Part shown: positions 17,311 through 24,779 of the stretch, piece after piece | Layout: every line of letters starts with the position of its first letter | Position numbering within the stretch: position 1 is the first letter of the stretch | NCBI GenBank assembly: GCA_027459485.1 | Contig: DAIDIG010000010.1 | Span: forward strand, 1 to 64,000 | DNA from: Bdellovibrionales bacterium | GTDB lineage: Bacteria; Bdellovibrionota; Bdellovibrionia; Bdellovibrionales; UBA1609 | DNA: 64,000 nt | Direction of reading: 5' to 3' | Notes under the pieces: generated by a model | What the model was told of the DNA's origin: nothing | What the model saw: the letters and a program-made list of their open reading frames with translations, nothing else | Database searches by the model: none | Position numbers and translations under genes: made by a program

Positions 17311-18099
17311 ATGAAATTTTCGTACCGGCAAATAGTCCTGCTTTGTGGTCTCTTTATCTCGACAGCGAGTCTGGCGCGCAAAAGCGCGCCTAGCGCTTCG
17401 ACAAAACCAGCCTTCGAAGCATACGAAAAGTTTGTTTTAGGGGGCGAACACGCGGGCTATGCGATTCAGCGCTACACATTCGACGCTCAACATAAGACCA
17501 TCACGTCCATTTCATACACATATGTGAAGGCGGGGAGCCATAAGACAATCGAAAGTCTCGTAGCCAAATCCGATCTCAATTTCGAACCGATCAGTTATCA
17601 ATATACGGCGCTCGTTGACGGCAAGCCGGTACTAATCAATGCGCGTTTTCACAATAAAAAAATGACGGCGATTGAAATCAACGGCAAGAAGAAATTGAAA
17701 CTCACGGCAACCGTGCCGAAAAACGGGTTTTTGTCGACGTTTCTCAATTATGTGCTTTTAAAAAACGGCCTGAGTGTCGGCAAGGCCTATAAGTTCTATG
17801 CAATGGCCGAAGAAGACGGCAAATTCTTAGAGGGTTCAGCGCAGATTTTATCTGAAACCAAAATCAAAAACGTGCCGGCTTATAAAGTAAAATTTCATTA
17901 CAAAACGGACTTTGTGTCACTTTTGTCGAATAAAGGCGAGCCGCTCGGCACGCGCTCAGACGCTCAAGACGCCAGTACCGAAATCTCGCCGAAGGCCGCG
18001 GCGATCGACGGCATACCGTTCAACGAGGGGCAGATTAAAAAGCTTTTCGGCAATATCCCTGACGGAGTGATCAATCAGATTTACCCTTCTAAGGGCTAG
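17311..18099 (+). CDS. Exported protein of unknown function, DUF3108-like in appearance
   Basis: A 262-residue protein with a signal peptide (first 22 residues, ending SLARK or nearby). The start ATG 17311 has AAAGG eight bases upstream. The mature part is all-beta in character with repeated short strands such as VLGGEHAGYAIQRYTFD and KFYAMAEEDGKFLEGSAQI, which recalls periplasmic proteins with a DUF3108- or LolA-type open barrel; this comparison is from general pattern only. No catalytic motif is evident. It is divergent from the TadE/G-like gene, 42 bases away, so the two may share regulatory DNA. Confidence 0.7.
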   Translation: MKFSYRQIVLLCGLFISTASLARKSAPSASTKPAFEAYEKFVLGGEHAGYAIQRYTFDAQHKTITSISYTYVKAGSHKTIESLVAKSDLNFEPISYQYTALVDGKPVLINARFHNKKMTAIEINGKKKLKLTATVPKNGFLSTFLNYVLLKNGLSVGKAYKFYAMAEEDGKFLEGSAQILSETKIKNVPAYKVKFHYKTDFVSLLSNKGEPLGTRSDAQDASTEISPKAAAIDGIPFNEGQIKKLFGNIPDGVINQIYPSKG

Positions 18100-18101
18100 T
18101 T

Positions 18102-18123
18102 GAGCGCGCAACGAATGGCGCTC
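18102..18123. other. Hairpin after the exported-protein gene
   Basis: GAGCGC (18102-18107) and GCGCTC (18118-18123) form a six-base stem with a 10-base loop just after the stop at 18099. There is no T-run, so it is not a standard Rho-independent terminator; an overlapping alternative stem GCGCT/AGCGC also exists. It could protect the 3' end of the transcript. Confidence 0.3.
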
Positions 18124-18188
18124 TAGCGCGGGGCTCCCACAACAAACGGCTATGAAGTCCGCGCAAACTATGTTGCAATAGTAAAAAT

Positions 18189-19295
18189 ATGAGCACGTCT
18201 GTTGGCCAACTTTTTTTCGTGGGGCTTCAAGGTCCCGCCCTTAGTGCGTCCGAAGCCGATTTTCTCGTTAAAAATGATATCGGCGGCGTGGTCTTGTTTG
18301 CGAGAAATCTCACCACCCCCCAAGAATTGCATAAGCTCTGTACAGACATCCAAAATTTGCGCCCCAAAACTGCTTCAAAAGCGCCTTTTTTCATCGCGAT
18401 TGATATGGAAGGCGGCCGCGTTCACCGCTTAAAGCCTCCGTTTACACAGTGGCCGTCGGCCGGCAAACTATCTAAGCTCAACTCGACATCGATGGCGTTT
18501 AAATTCGCCAATATGATGGGTGAAGAGATGCGCTCGGTCGGGATCAACATCGATTTCGCTCCGTGCGTGGACGTGCTCACGAACCCCGACAACACGCTGA
18601 TCGGCGATCGTTCGTTCGGCTCTGACCCCGAGCAAGTCGCGAAAATGGCCTCGGCCCTGGTGCGTGGTTACATCAAGGCGGGAGTGATCGCGTGCGCCAA
18701 ACACTTTCCTGGTCACGGCAATACGATCGTCGATAGCCACGAAGAACTCCCCATTGAAACAGTCGATTTTTCGACGCTCGAATCGCGCGAACTTGTACCG
18801 TTTAAAAAAGCGTTTCGCGCGCGCATGGATATGGTCATGACCGCCCATATTAAGTACGAGAAAATCGATGCGCATCATCCCGCGACGCTTTCGACCGAGA
18901 TCATTCAAAAGTTGCTGCGTAATCAGCTTCGTTATCGCGGTCTCATCATTAGCGACGACCTCGACATGAAAGCGCTTGCGAAGTACTACCCGCGCGAACA
19001 GATCCCCGTGCTTGCGCTCAAAGCCGGATGCGATTTGCTGCTTTACTGCAATGATTTTACGAGCCCGCCGGTTGGCCTTGAAGCTGTCAAAAAAGCGATT
19101 CAAGACGGGCATATTCCGGTCGCCTCCATTCAAGAGTCTCTCAAACGAGTCACCGATTTGAAAAGCGAAGCACTCAAAGACTACATGCCGCGACCGTTTT
19201 CAGATGTTTCGAAAATCGTCGGGCACCCCGAACATTTGCGGGTGGCAAAAGCGATCAACGATGGGTTCATCCCCGAAGATTTGCGTAATACTTAA
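18189..19295 (+). CDS. nagZ: NagZ-type beta-N-acetylglucosaminidase (glycoside hydrolase family 3)
   Basis: A 368-residue family-3 glycosidase. NagZ removes GlcNAc from anhydro-muropeptides in the cytoplasm during cell-wall recycling. The hallmark CAKHFPGHGNTIVDSHEELP near residue 174 includes the His of the Asp-His catalytic dyad loop, and the nucleophile lies in LIISDDLDMKAL near 255. There is no signal peptide, which fits a cytoplasmic enzyme. With the AmgK- and MurU-like genes this gives the window most of a muropeptide salvage route. No clear ribosome site precedes ATG 18189, and the A-rich leader is short. Confidence 0.93.
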   Translation: MSTSVGQLFFVGLQGPALSASEADFLVKNDIGGVVLFARNLTTPQELHKLCTDIQNLRPKTASKAPFFIAIDMEGGRVHRLKPPFTQWPSAGKLSKLNSTSMAFKFANMMGEEMRSVGINIDFAPCVDVLTNPDNTLIGDRSFGSDPEQVAKMASALVRGYIKAGVIACAKHFPGHGNTIVDSHEELPIETVDFSTLESRELVPFKKAFRARMDMVMTAHIKYEKIDAHHPATLSTEIIQKLLRNQLRYRGLIISDDLDMKALAKYYPREQIPVLALKAGCDLLLYCNDFTSPPVGLEAVKKAIQDGHIPVASIQESLKRVTDLKSEALKDYMPRPFSDVSKIVGHPEHLRVAKAINDGFIPEDLRNT

Positions 19296-19403
19296 AACTC
19301 GCCGCTCGATCGCGAATTTCGTCACTTGAATTGCAAAAAATCACATGCTCAAATCGCGCTCTAGGCCCATTGTTAAACCATTGCCCTCTCACGCTTATTT
19401 TCT

Positions 19404-19420
19404 TTGGCGTGGATATTGCG
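19404..19420 (+). promoter_or_regulatory. Candidate sigma-54 promoter upstream of the TonB-like gene
   Basis: TTGGCGTG-GATA-TTGCG matches the known YTGGCACG-N4-TTGCW pattern at 10 of 13 positions, with the GG and GC pairs both intact and 10 bases apart as required. The start of transcription would fall near 19431, 20 bases before ATG 19451, which has its own GAGGAG ribosome site. A competing sigma-70 reading is TTGAAT (19326) with TCAAAT 17 bases on. Confidence 0.4.
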
Positions 19421-19435
19421 AGCTTTATCGCAATA
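19414..19435. promoter_or_regulatory. Inverted repeat overlapping the -12 region
   Basis: TATTGCGA and TCGCAATA form a perfect eight-base dyad around a six-base centre. It covers the -12 element of the candidate sigma-54 promoter and the predicted start point, so as DNA it could be a repressor site. As RNA, if transcription began upstream, it would be a hairpin just before the ribosome site of the TonB-like gene. Confidence 0.4.
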
Positions 19436-19450
19436 ACCGAGGAGATAGCG

Positions 19451-20332
19451 ATGGGCAATTCAGAATCAAACTGGCGATCACAACTCAGTTTCATTTTCTC
19501 GCTACTGTTGCACGCAGGGGCCATTGCCCTGATTGCGTTGGGGCCGACGATGATTGAGAACCGCTTCGGTAACCAGGGGACCCAGCCCGAACCTGTCGAC
19601 ATGACGATTGTGAGCCCACCGAGCGCTCCGAAAGTTGTCGCAGTCAAGCCGGCACCCGTTTCAGTTAAAGCAGCGCCTGTTGTCGTCAAAGCGAAACCCC
19701 AAGTTCGTCGCCCGCCGAAAATCGCGAAAGTTGTAGTACCGAAACCTGTTGTGGCAAAGACCGTCATAGCAAAACCCGTCATGCGGAAGTCTGTCGCGGC
19801 CATACCGGTCGTTAAGAAAGTGGCGGCGATAGCACCGGCCCCCATCAAGAGAATTGCAGAGCCCGTAAAGCCAATCGCGGCGGCAAAAGTTGAACCACAG
19901 ACCCAAGCGGCCGTTGCGCCAGCCGTTTCGCCAATTCAAACGAGTGCGCCTGTCAAATCCGCTGCGCCTGTTGCTCCGTCAGTCGCGGGCACACCCACCG
20001 GTTCAAAAACGATTGCTGTGACACAAAATTATTTGTCGCTTCGGCAGATGCCGGGCAATCAACCGCCAGCTTACACGCGGGTCATGCGGTTAAATCGCGA
20101 ACAAGGCGTCGGGCAGCTTGTTTACTTTGTAAATCGCGACGGAACGGTCAGCGATGTGCGATTGACTAAGTCCACCGGTTTTCCAGACCTCGACAAGGCC
20201 GCAGTCGACGCGTTTTCAAAATATCGCTTCGTACCCGGGCAGCAAGGCTACACGGTCCACAATTTCGAATTTGTTTTAAATGGCCCGGCTATCGCAGACG
20301 GCCCCGGGCTAAGAACGACGATGAATAACTAG
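19451..20332 (+). CDS. TonB-family energy-transducer-like protein
   Basis: Start ATG 19451 follows GAGGAG; a longer frame to 19331 has no ribosome site. The product has 293 residues: a short cytoplasmic end, one membrane helix (about 13-32), a long Pro/Ala/Lys/Val-rich periplasm-spanning region with repeated VKP/AKPV units (about 50-180), and a C-terminal TonB_C-type domain (about 195-285) with VGQLVYFVNRDGTVSDVRL and DKAAVDAFSKYRFVPGQQG. Known TonB proteins couple the proton motive force, through ExbB/ExbD, to outer-membrane receptors; neither ExbB nor ExbD is in the window. It may instead serve envelope stability, as some TonB-like proteins do. Confidence 0.85.
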   Translation: MGNSESNWRSQLSFIFSLLLHAGAIALIALGPTMIENRFGNQGTQPEPVDMTIVSPPSAPKVVAVKPAPVSVKAAPVVVKAKPQVRRPPKIAKVVVPKPVVAKTVIAKPVMRKSVAAIPVVKKVAAIAPAPIKRIAEPVKPIAAAKVEPQTQAAVAPAVSPIQTSAPVKSAAPVAPSVAGTPTGSKTIAVTQNYLSLRQMPGNQPPAYTRVMRLNREQGVGQLVYFVNRDGTVSDVRLTKSTGFPDLDKAAVDAFSKYRFVPGQQGYTVHNFEFVLNGPAIADGPGLRTTMNN

Positions 20333-20364
20333 CGCGCGCCCTACGAAGGCAAGTGCAACACGAA

Positions 20365-20493
20365 TTAGTCGCCGAACAGTTCAGATGCAGAACGAGTCGA
20401 CCCGTTTTTGCGGATGACTCTTTTGCGCGCGCGACCCTGGCGCGCGACTTTTCTTCGGCGAATTCGATCAGTGACTCTAGTTTTCGAAGCCAT
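20365..20493 (-). CDS. 42-residue Arg/Lys-rich small protein
   Basis: A short gene with strong support: ATG 20493 has AAGGAG six bases upstream, and the stop TAA is at 20365. The product begins MASKTRVTDRIRRRKVARQG and ends SASELFGD; about 14 of 42 residues are Arg or Lys, all before residue 35, followed by a Ser/Thr-rich linker and an acidic end. I cannot name the family. The layout resembles small ribosome- or nucleic-acid-associated proteins. It lies 27 bases downstream of the outer-membrane barrel gene on the same strand and converges with the TonB-like gene 32 bases away. Confidence 0.72.
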   Translation of the reverse strand: MASKTRVTDRIRRRKVARQGRARKRVIRKNGSTRSASELFGD

Positions 20494-20520
20494 AAAAAAC
20501 TCCTTAATAACCCCGCCGAG

Positions 20521-21408
20521 TTACCAAAACGGCAGGCGCAAGTCAACGCCCTGCATATAAACACCGGCGGCAGCCGCGTCATCTTTAATGTAGTAATCGG
20601 CTTTGAGTCGCGGGCCATCGAAGGTCAACCCGGCCGTCCAATAGGTAAGGTTAAAGTATTCATCACGATCAAAGCCGAAACGGGTCCACAGCATCGACTC
20701 AAGCCGCGATTCAAACCCAAGCTGGTACTCGTTCAAATGGTGCGGGTTCGCGACCTGAATCTCCGACACATCCGCGCGTAGATGAAAATCATTCATCAAA
20801 ATGTAAGTCGCACCGACGGCCACTTTGTTCACTTCTTGAATATCCATCGGCACAGCCTTATCACGGCCCATTACGTTGTAATCGACGAAGGCAATACCAA
20901 GCGTCGGGAGCGGATTGTAAAGTACTCCGAGGTTGCCATTCCACTGAATGTAGGCGTCACCCTGATCAACGACACTTCTCAGATAGGTGAACGATGCGCC
21001 TAACGATAGGTGCGACCATGCATACTGGCCAAGCGCCAGCTCGTGGTAATCTTCGGTCACCCTCGGCAAATCTTGAAAGGTGCGAACCCGATGCACATAC
21101 ATATAAGCGCCCGAACAAAGTAGCCCTGGCGCGTTGTCGGTCAAAGTCGCACCGTAATATTGGTCACTCTCGCCGGGCATGTCAGAGCCATCGGAGTAAA
21201 AAATCGAAGTCGAGCCTTGAGATGCATCGACCAATGTTGCTGGGTTATGAATGAATTGCTCGCCATCTTCAGTCGAGGCCCGGCCGGCTCCGCCAGCCCC
21301 GCTGGCGACTGGACCGGTAATATATTGTGCATGACCCACAGCCGCAAAAAGGGTTAACATCAAAGTCACGACAATGCTGAAAAAACAATACTGGTACTTG
21401 CTACCCAT
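20521..21408 (-). CDS. Outer-membrane beta-barrel protein (OmpP1/FadL/PorV-like)
   Basis: A 295-residue protein with a signal peptide (about 1-27, ending VGHAQ). The mature N-terminus GAGGAGRASTEDGEQFIHNPA resembles the start of OmpP1/FadL or PorV-type barrels, where an early Gly/Ala-rich stretch precedes NPA. The rest has alternating polar and aromatic strands and the last residues are LRLPFW, the terminal aromatic expected of a BamA-folded barrel. Its first 35 bases overlap, head to head, the first bases of the M23 peptidase gene. Likely a passive channel or a hydrophobic-solute transporter; the substrate is unknown. Confidence 0.75.
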   Translation of the reverse strand: MGSKYQYCFFSIVVTLMLTLFAAVGHAQYITGPVASGAGGAGRASTEDGEQFIHNPATLVDASQGSTSIFYSDGSDMPGESDQYYGATLTDNAPGLLCSGAYMYVHRVRTFQDLPRVTEDYHELALGQYAWSHLSLGASFTYLRSVVDQGDAYIQWNGNLGVLYNPLPTLGIAFVDYNVMGRDKAVPMDIQEVNKVAVGATYILMNDFHLRADVSEIQVANPHHLNEYQLGFESRLESMLWTRFGFDRDEYFNLTYWTAGLTFDGPRLKADYYIKDDAAAAGVYMQGVDLRLPFW

Positions 21409-22549
21409 CCTGGGCCTTACCCTAACTCTGTGGTTTCACCACCATCATCACATCAAACTTGCGCGCGCCGAGACAGTTCCTGCACCAACTGCAGATCACC
21501 CAACACTAAACGGACGCTTGGCTAAAGTCGAGCCCGGCGAAGATTTGCTTTCGATTCTCGGCAAGTTCGGTTTTTCGGACCAAGAAAGTTTTCGTGCGAT
21601 CGCTGACGCGCGTTTGCCAAAAAAATTCCTGATCGCGCCGGGCGAAATTTACCGGATTACCCGCCGAAAAACCCGTGTCGATCTTCGCTTTTATGACCAC
21701 GCGGCTCCGATCGCCTATCACCTCTGGCGAGAGCGCAAGCTGCATACTGCAACCGCTTCGGTCGGCGGCCAAATTGAACACATTAAATTCGACGTCCGTT
21801 TCATAACCGTTCGCGGGCGCGTTGAGAATTCTCTGATCGAGTCCGTCGCGCATGCGGTCGGCGATGAACTCGTTGCCTACCGGTTCATGGACGCCTTTTT
21901 GCTCGATACGGACTTCCCCAAAGATCTACAACGAGACGCCGCATTTTCTCTGACCATTGAAAAGCTATACGATCGCGGCGAATTTATTCGCTTCGGCAAA
22001 GTCCGCCGCGCCGAACTCGAACTTGCCGGGCACAACGTTGTTCGCGTGTACGAGCCGCTCCGGCACGGCGGGATTTTTTTCGCGCGCTCGCTCGACAGTG
22101 TCGATCGACCCTTCTACGCGCCCGTCGACCACATTCAGATTTCGAGTCTCTTCAATCGCCGCCGGTACCACCCCATAAAACATAGAATCATCCCTCATTT
22201 GGGGGTCGACTTTGAAACAAGTGAAGGCCAACCCGTGTACGCCGCCGCCAACGGGCAAATTGAACGCCTGGGGCGCAATCACGCCGCCGGGCGATTTGTC
22301 GTTCTCCGCCACTCGAACGGCTATCAAAGTTTCTACGACCATCTCAGTCAGGTAGCCAATATTCACCCGGGCCAAAATGTTTCAGCCGGGCAAGTTCTCG
22401 GCTACGTCGGCTGTTCGGGTTATTGCACAAGACCGCACCTGCATTTTGCCGTGAAGCGATTTGGCGTTTTTATTAACCCCATCCATCTGATTCGCGGCTA
22501 TGCATTTGACCAGCGCCGCGAAATCGCAAGCTTGCTGTCACACAGGTAA
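21374..22549 (+). CDS. M23-family peptidoglycan endopeptidase, membrane-anchored
   Basis: A 391-residue protein with an N-terminal hydrophobic anchor or signal (about 6-21) followed by a natural run of five histidines. A central OapA/LysM-like region (about 45-110) leads to the LytM/M23 domain (about 270-370), with the zinc site complete: HLGVDFETSEGQPVYAAANG supplies His and Asp, and RPHLHFAVK gives the HxH pair; the catalytic-region YDHLS is also there. Known relatives cut peptide cross-links in murein. The gene starts inside the 5' end of the divergent barrel gene. No clear ribosome site precedes ATG 21374. Confidence 0.9.
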   Translation: MLKKQYWYLLPILGLTLTLWFHHHHHIKLARAETVPAPTADHPTLNGRLAKVEPGEDLLSILGKFGFSDQESFRAIADARLPKKFLIAPGEIYRITRRKTRVDLRFYDHAAPIAYHLWRERKLHTATASVGGQIEHIKFDVRFITVRGRVENSLIESVAHAVGDELVAYRFMDAFLLDTDFPKDLQRDAAFSLTIEKLYDRGEFIRFGKVRRAELELAGHNVVRVYEPLRHGGIFFARSLDSVDRPFYAPVDHIQISSLFNRRRYHPIKHRIIPHLGVDFETSEGQPVYAAANGQIERLGRNHAAGRFVVLRHSNGYQSFYDHLSQVANIHPGQNVSAGQVLGYVGCSGYCTRPHLHFAVKRFGVFINPIHLIRGYAFDQRREIASLLSHR

Positions 22550-22653
22550 CTTGCAGGTTCATTTGTCGGCGACGGCTGCCTTGTCACGAACGTAAATTTA
22601 TTTTCATATAGGCCCAACTTCGCTGTGATGCCGCTCTGGTAAATAGATTAGCT

Positions 22654-23391
22654 GTGAAACGCATCTTGATTTTTCTTCTCACTGCACAAACGATTCTCGG
22701 TTTCAGCCCGCCCGCCATCGGCGTTGATTGTTGCGGCCAGGGGCACACCGAATACAGCGCCGACGGTCTATTATTTCGCGACATCATGTACACGACAGAG
22801 GGGGATCTTCTTCTCCGCCACGTAGTCGACCCGAAAGAAAAGTGGTTTCGTTTTCAAGAGTGTATGTTGGTGCCGTCTAAAACCCCGTCTCGCGAGGGTC
22901 ACACCATCGGCGCGTGCTATAATTTGTCGCCTAAATATTACGACACCTCGGCATCGCGAATGTTAGTCGGCAATAAGTTCGCCCGCTATCTTCACCACGA
23001 TCTTCGCAGCGTTCAGTACGTGCAAAAGTTTTCGAAATGGGTTTTGCCATTCTTAACATTTTGGGCCGTACAGCGCTCGTTTGTGGAGTGGAGCCACTTT
23101 TACGCACCGGCTTTCGCCGCCGTTCGCTTTCGAACCGGCGTGATGGCAACGCTATTATCAATTGCGACCTCAATTATGGGAGCCGCCGTGTGGAACGCGT
23201 GGACATCGGATATCCCTTCAGTGGAGTCGAGCCTGAGGAACGACGACCCCCATGCTGAAAAACAAACCCAAAACGCACTCAAAGGCGAAGATATCTATTT
23301 GCTGATTCGCACGGCACTCCGCCAAACTTTTGCCGACCCGGCCATCAATCGCTACCGAATTGTCGAGCAAAATTCAGGTTTTGGGCAATAA
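22654..23391 (+). CDS. Exported or membrane protein of unknown function
   Basis: A 245-residue product from GTG 22654; no strong ribosome site is visible, so the start is uncertain. It has a signal peptide (about 1-24) and then VDCCGQGHTEYSADGLLFRD with a vicinal cysteine pair. Two hydrophobic segments lie near residues 128-143 and 164-183, and the C-terminal 50 residues are charged. No family recognised. It is followed, after 93 bases, by a separate gene with its own FliA-like promoter. Confidence 0.65.
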   Translation: MKRILIFLLTAQTILGFSPPAIGVDCCGQGHTEYSADGLLFRDIMYTTEGDLLLRHVVDPKEKWFRFQECMLVPSKTPSREGHTIGACYNLSPKYYDTSASRMLVGNKFARYLHHDLRSVQYVQKFSKWVLPFLTFWAVQRSFVEWSHFYAPAFAAVRFRTGVMATLLSIATSIMGAAVWNAWTSDIPSVESSLRNDDPHAEKQTQNALKGEDIYLLIRTALRQTFADPAINRYRIVEQNSGFGQ

Positions 23392-23423
23392 TTTCAACTG
23401 CTTAGATGGCCAGTGAAAAACGC

Positions 23424-23452
23424 CTCAAGTTGAGGCGGACTTTAGCCGATAA
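23424..23452 (+). promoter_or_regulatory. FliA (sigma-28)-like promoter
   Basis: CTCAAGT (23424-23430) and GCCGATAA (23445-23452) lie in the 93-base gap before the gene at 23485. GCCGATAA is a perfect FliA -10 box; TCAA is 16 bases upstream, one more than in the enterobacterial consensus, and the CTCAAG form of the -35 box is common outside the enterics. The -35 box sits in a perfect inverted repeat, CGCCTCAAGTTGAGGCG (23421-23437), which could bind a regulator; on the minus strand it is followed by five T residues. Confidence 0.5.
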
Positions 23453-23484
23453 ATACGACGTAAGTCGATGCTCGAGGGGGATGA

Positions 23485-24729
23485 ATGCCGAAGCTGCACA
23501 CGAAAAAACGGTGGCTTGTTTTTTTGGTTCTTGTAGTCGGAATAGTTTCAGTGCCAATTTTTTATTTAAATTGCTCGGGCGCTCCCGCTAGCGGAAATTT
23601 CGACGCCGCTTCGACTGCCCAAAGCGCGCCCTTTGCTTATCAAATGCAGATCGACACCCTTGGCTATATGTCATGCGGCGATCTGACGTATCAACAGTAT
23701 GACCCGAGTACTTTTTGGAGCTTCAAAGCGGCGGCTTTGCGTTCGCCGACAGCCGGCATTTCTTTGACTCCGGACTTTATCGGCACTGTGCAAAATGAGT
23801 CCGACACCCAACAACAGCAAGTGCTCCAGGCCACGCCGCTTTTAAATTACTACCCGGACATGAGCATTCGTTGGGCCAACGACGTGGTCGACGGAGGGCC
23901 CAATGGCCTCGTCTATTCAAGTAATCAAGGCGGAGGTGATTATTACGCCGACGCGAATTTTCTCGGGAGTGTGACACTCGGCCAGTTTGCGCAAATATTC
24001 ACTACTGGTACGGAGTCGGCTTGGCACAATTCGTACTCAAATTCATCCAGCAGTAATATCCCTTTTTCGTCCCCACCTAATTTAACTTACCTTAGCTATC
24101 CGGGTACTGGCGGGCTCGATTCTGTTCCAAACTCGATTCGCTGTGCCACAAGCGCCGGTACGTATAGCGGTTGCCCAAGCGGCGAAACGGCCGGCTCAGC
24201 ATATCTGACAACGGAATTCGCGACAGCGCAGACGGAACAAGGCGTGTCTGTTGGCGGCTCACCGTCTGAAGCTTACGGATACGGTTATCGTTTTACCTAT
24301 GGTCACGGTCATTATCAAACTGGCGGACCGGCTCGCGCCGTTCTCGGAGTCACTGAATACAATTTGGCGAGCGACACTCAAACCGGATCAAATTGGACGT
24401 GTCAAAATTATGAAGTTGTTTACCCCGGCGACCTCGGCGCCACTATCACGTGCCCGAACCCCAATGGTCGAACGACGCCGAGCTCCGGCAATGCACTTGA
24501 ATCCGCTGTTGCGCAAATGCTACCAGGCTGGACTGTGGATTACGCCTATGGCTGCGCGGTACCCCCTTCGTCAGCAACGAGTGGGCAGTTTTGCGAAGGC
24601 ACATATGCGATGCATACTTCGTACTCGAGCGGCATCAATTACACGACGCCGACACAATATGTTGGCAGCAGCTGCTCGACCGCATCGAACAATTGCCCTC
24701 ACATCGTTTCTGTTTGCGTGCGCAACTAG
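23485..24729 (+). CDS. Exported, possibly lipid-anchored Ser/Thr/Tyr-rich protein
   Basis: A 414-residue protein from ATG 23485, with GAGGGGG just upstream. The N-terminus has a basic end, a hydrophobic helix and then YLNCSGAP. The cysteine is placed as in a lipobox, but Asn at -1 is unusual, so lipid modification is uncertain. The rest is rich in Ser, Thr, Gly and Tyr with several cysteines in the last 130 residues (for example NWTCQNYEV, ITCPNP, YGCAVPP, NNCPHIVSVCVRN), typical of a disulfide-stabilised extracellular beta protein. No family recognised. Its FliA-like promoter links it to motility-phase expression. Confidence 0.75.
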   Translation: MPKLHTKKRWLVFLVLVVGIVSVPIFYLNCSGAPASGNFDAASTAQSAPFAYQMQIDTLGYMSCGDLTYQQYDPSTFWSFKAAALRSPTAGISLTPDFIGTVQNESDTQQQQVLQATPLLNYYPDMSIRWANDVVDGGPNGLVYSSNQGGGDYYADANFLGSVTLGQFAQIFTTGTESAWHNSYSNSSSSNIPFSSPPNLTYLSYPGTGGLDSVPNSIRCATSAGTYSGCPSGETAGSAYLTTEFATAQTEQGVSVGGSPSEAYGYGYRFTYGHGHYQTGGPARAVLGVTEYNLASDTQTGSNWTCQNYEVVYPGDLGATITCPNPNGRTTPSSGNALESAVAQMLPGWTVDYAYGCAVPPSSATSGQFCEGTYAMHTSYSSGINYTTPTQYVGSSCSTASNNCPHIVSVCVRN

Positions 24730-24779
24730 TGAAACGATTTAATCTTGATAATTTGGCTTGGTCCGCCTAACTTGCGGAT

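Noticed and set aside
18468-19133. 221-residue minus-strand open frame
   Set aside because: Antisense to nagZ, whose catalytic motifs are intact; Arg/His-rich shadow sequence.
19679-19900. Possible nucleotide repeat array or CRISPR
   Set aside because: The repeated pattern is the Pro/Ala/Lys/Val periplasm-spanning part of the TonB-like protein; units are irregular and in frame.
21433-21450. Run of five histidine codons, like a purification tag
   Set aside because: Natural sequence within the M23 protein N-terminus; the surrounding genome is normal and nothing suggests a construct.
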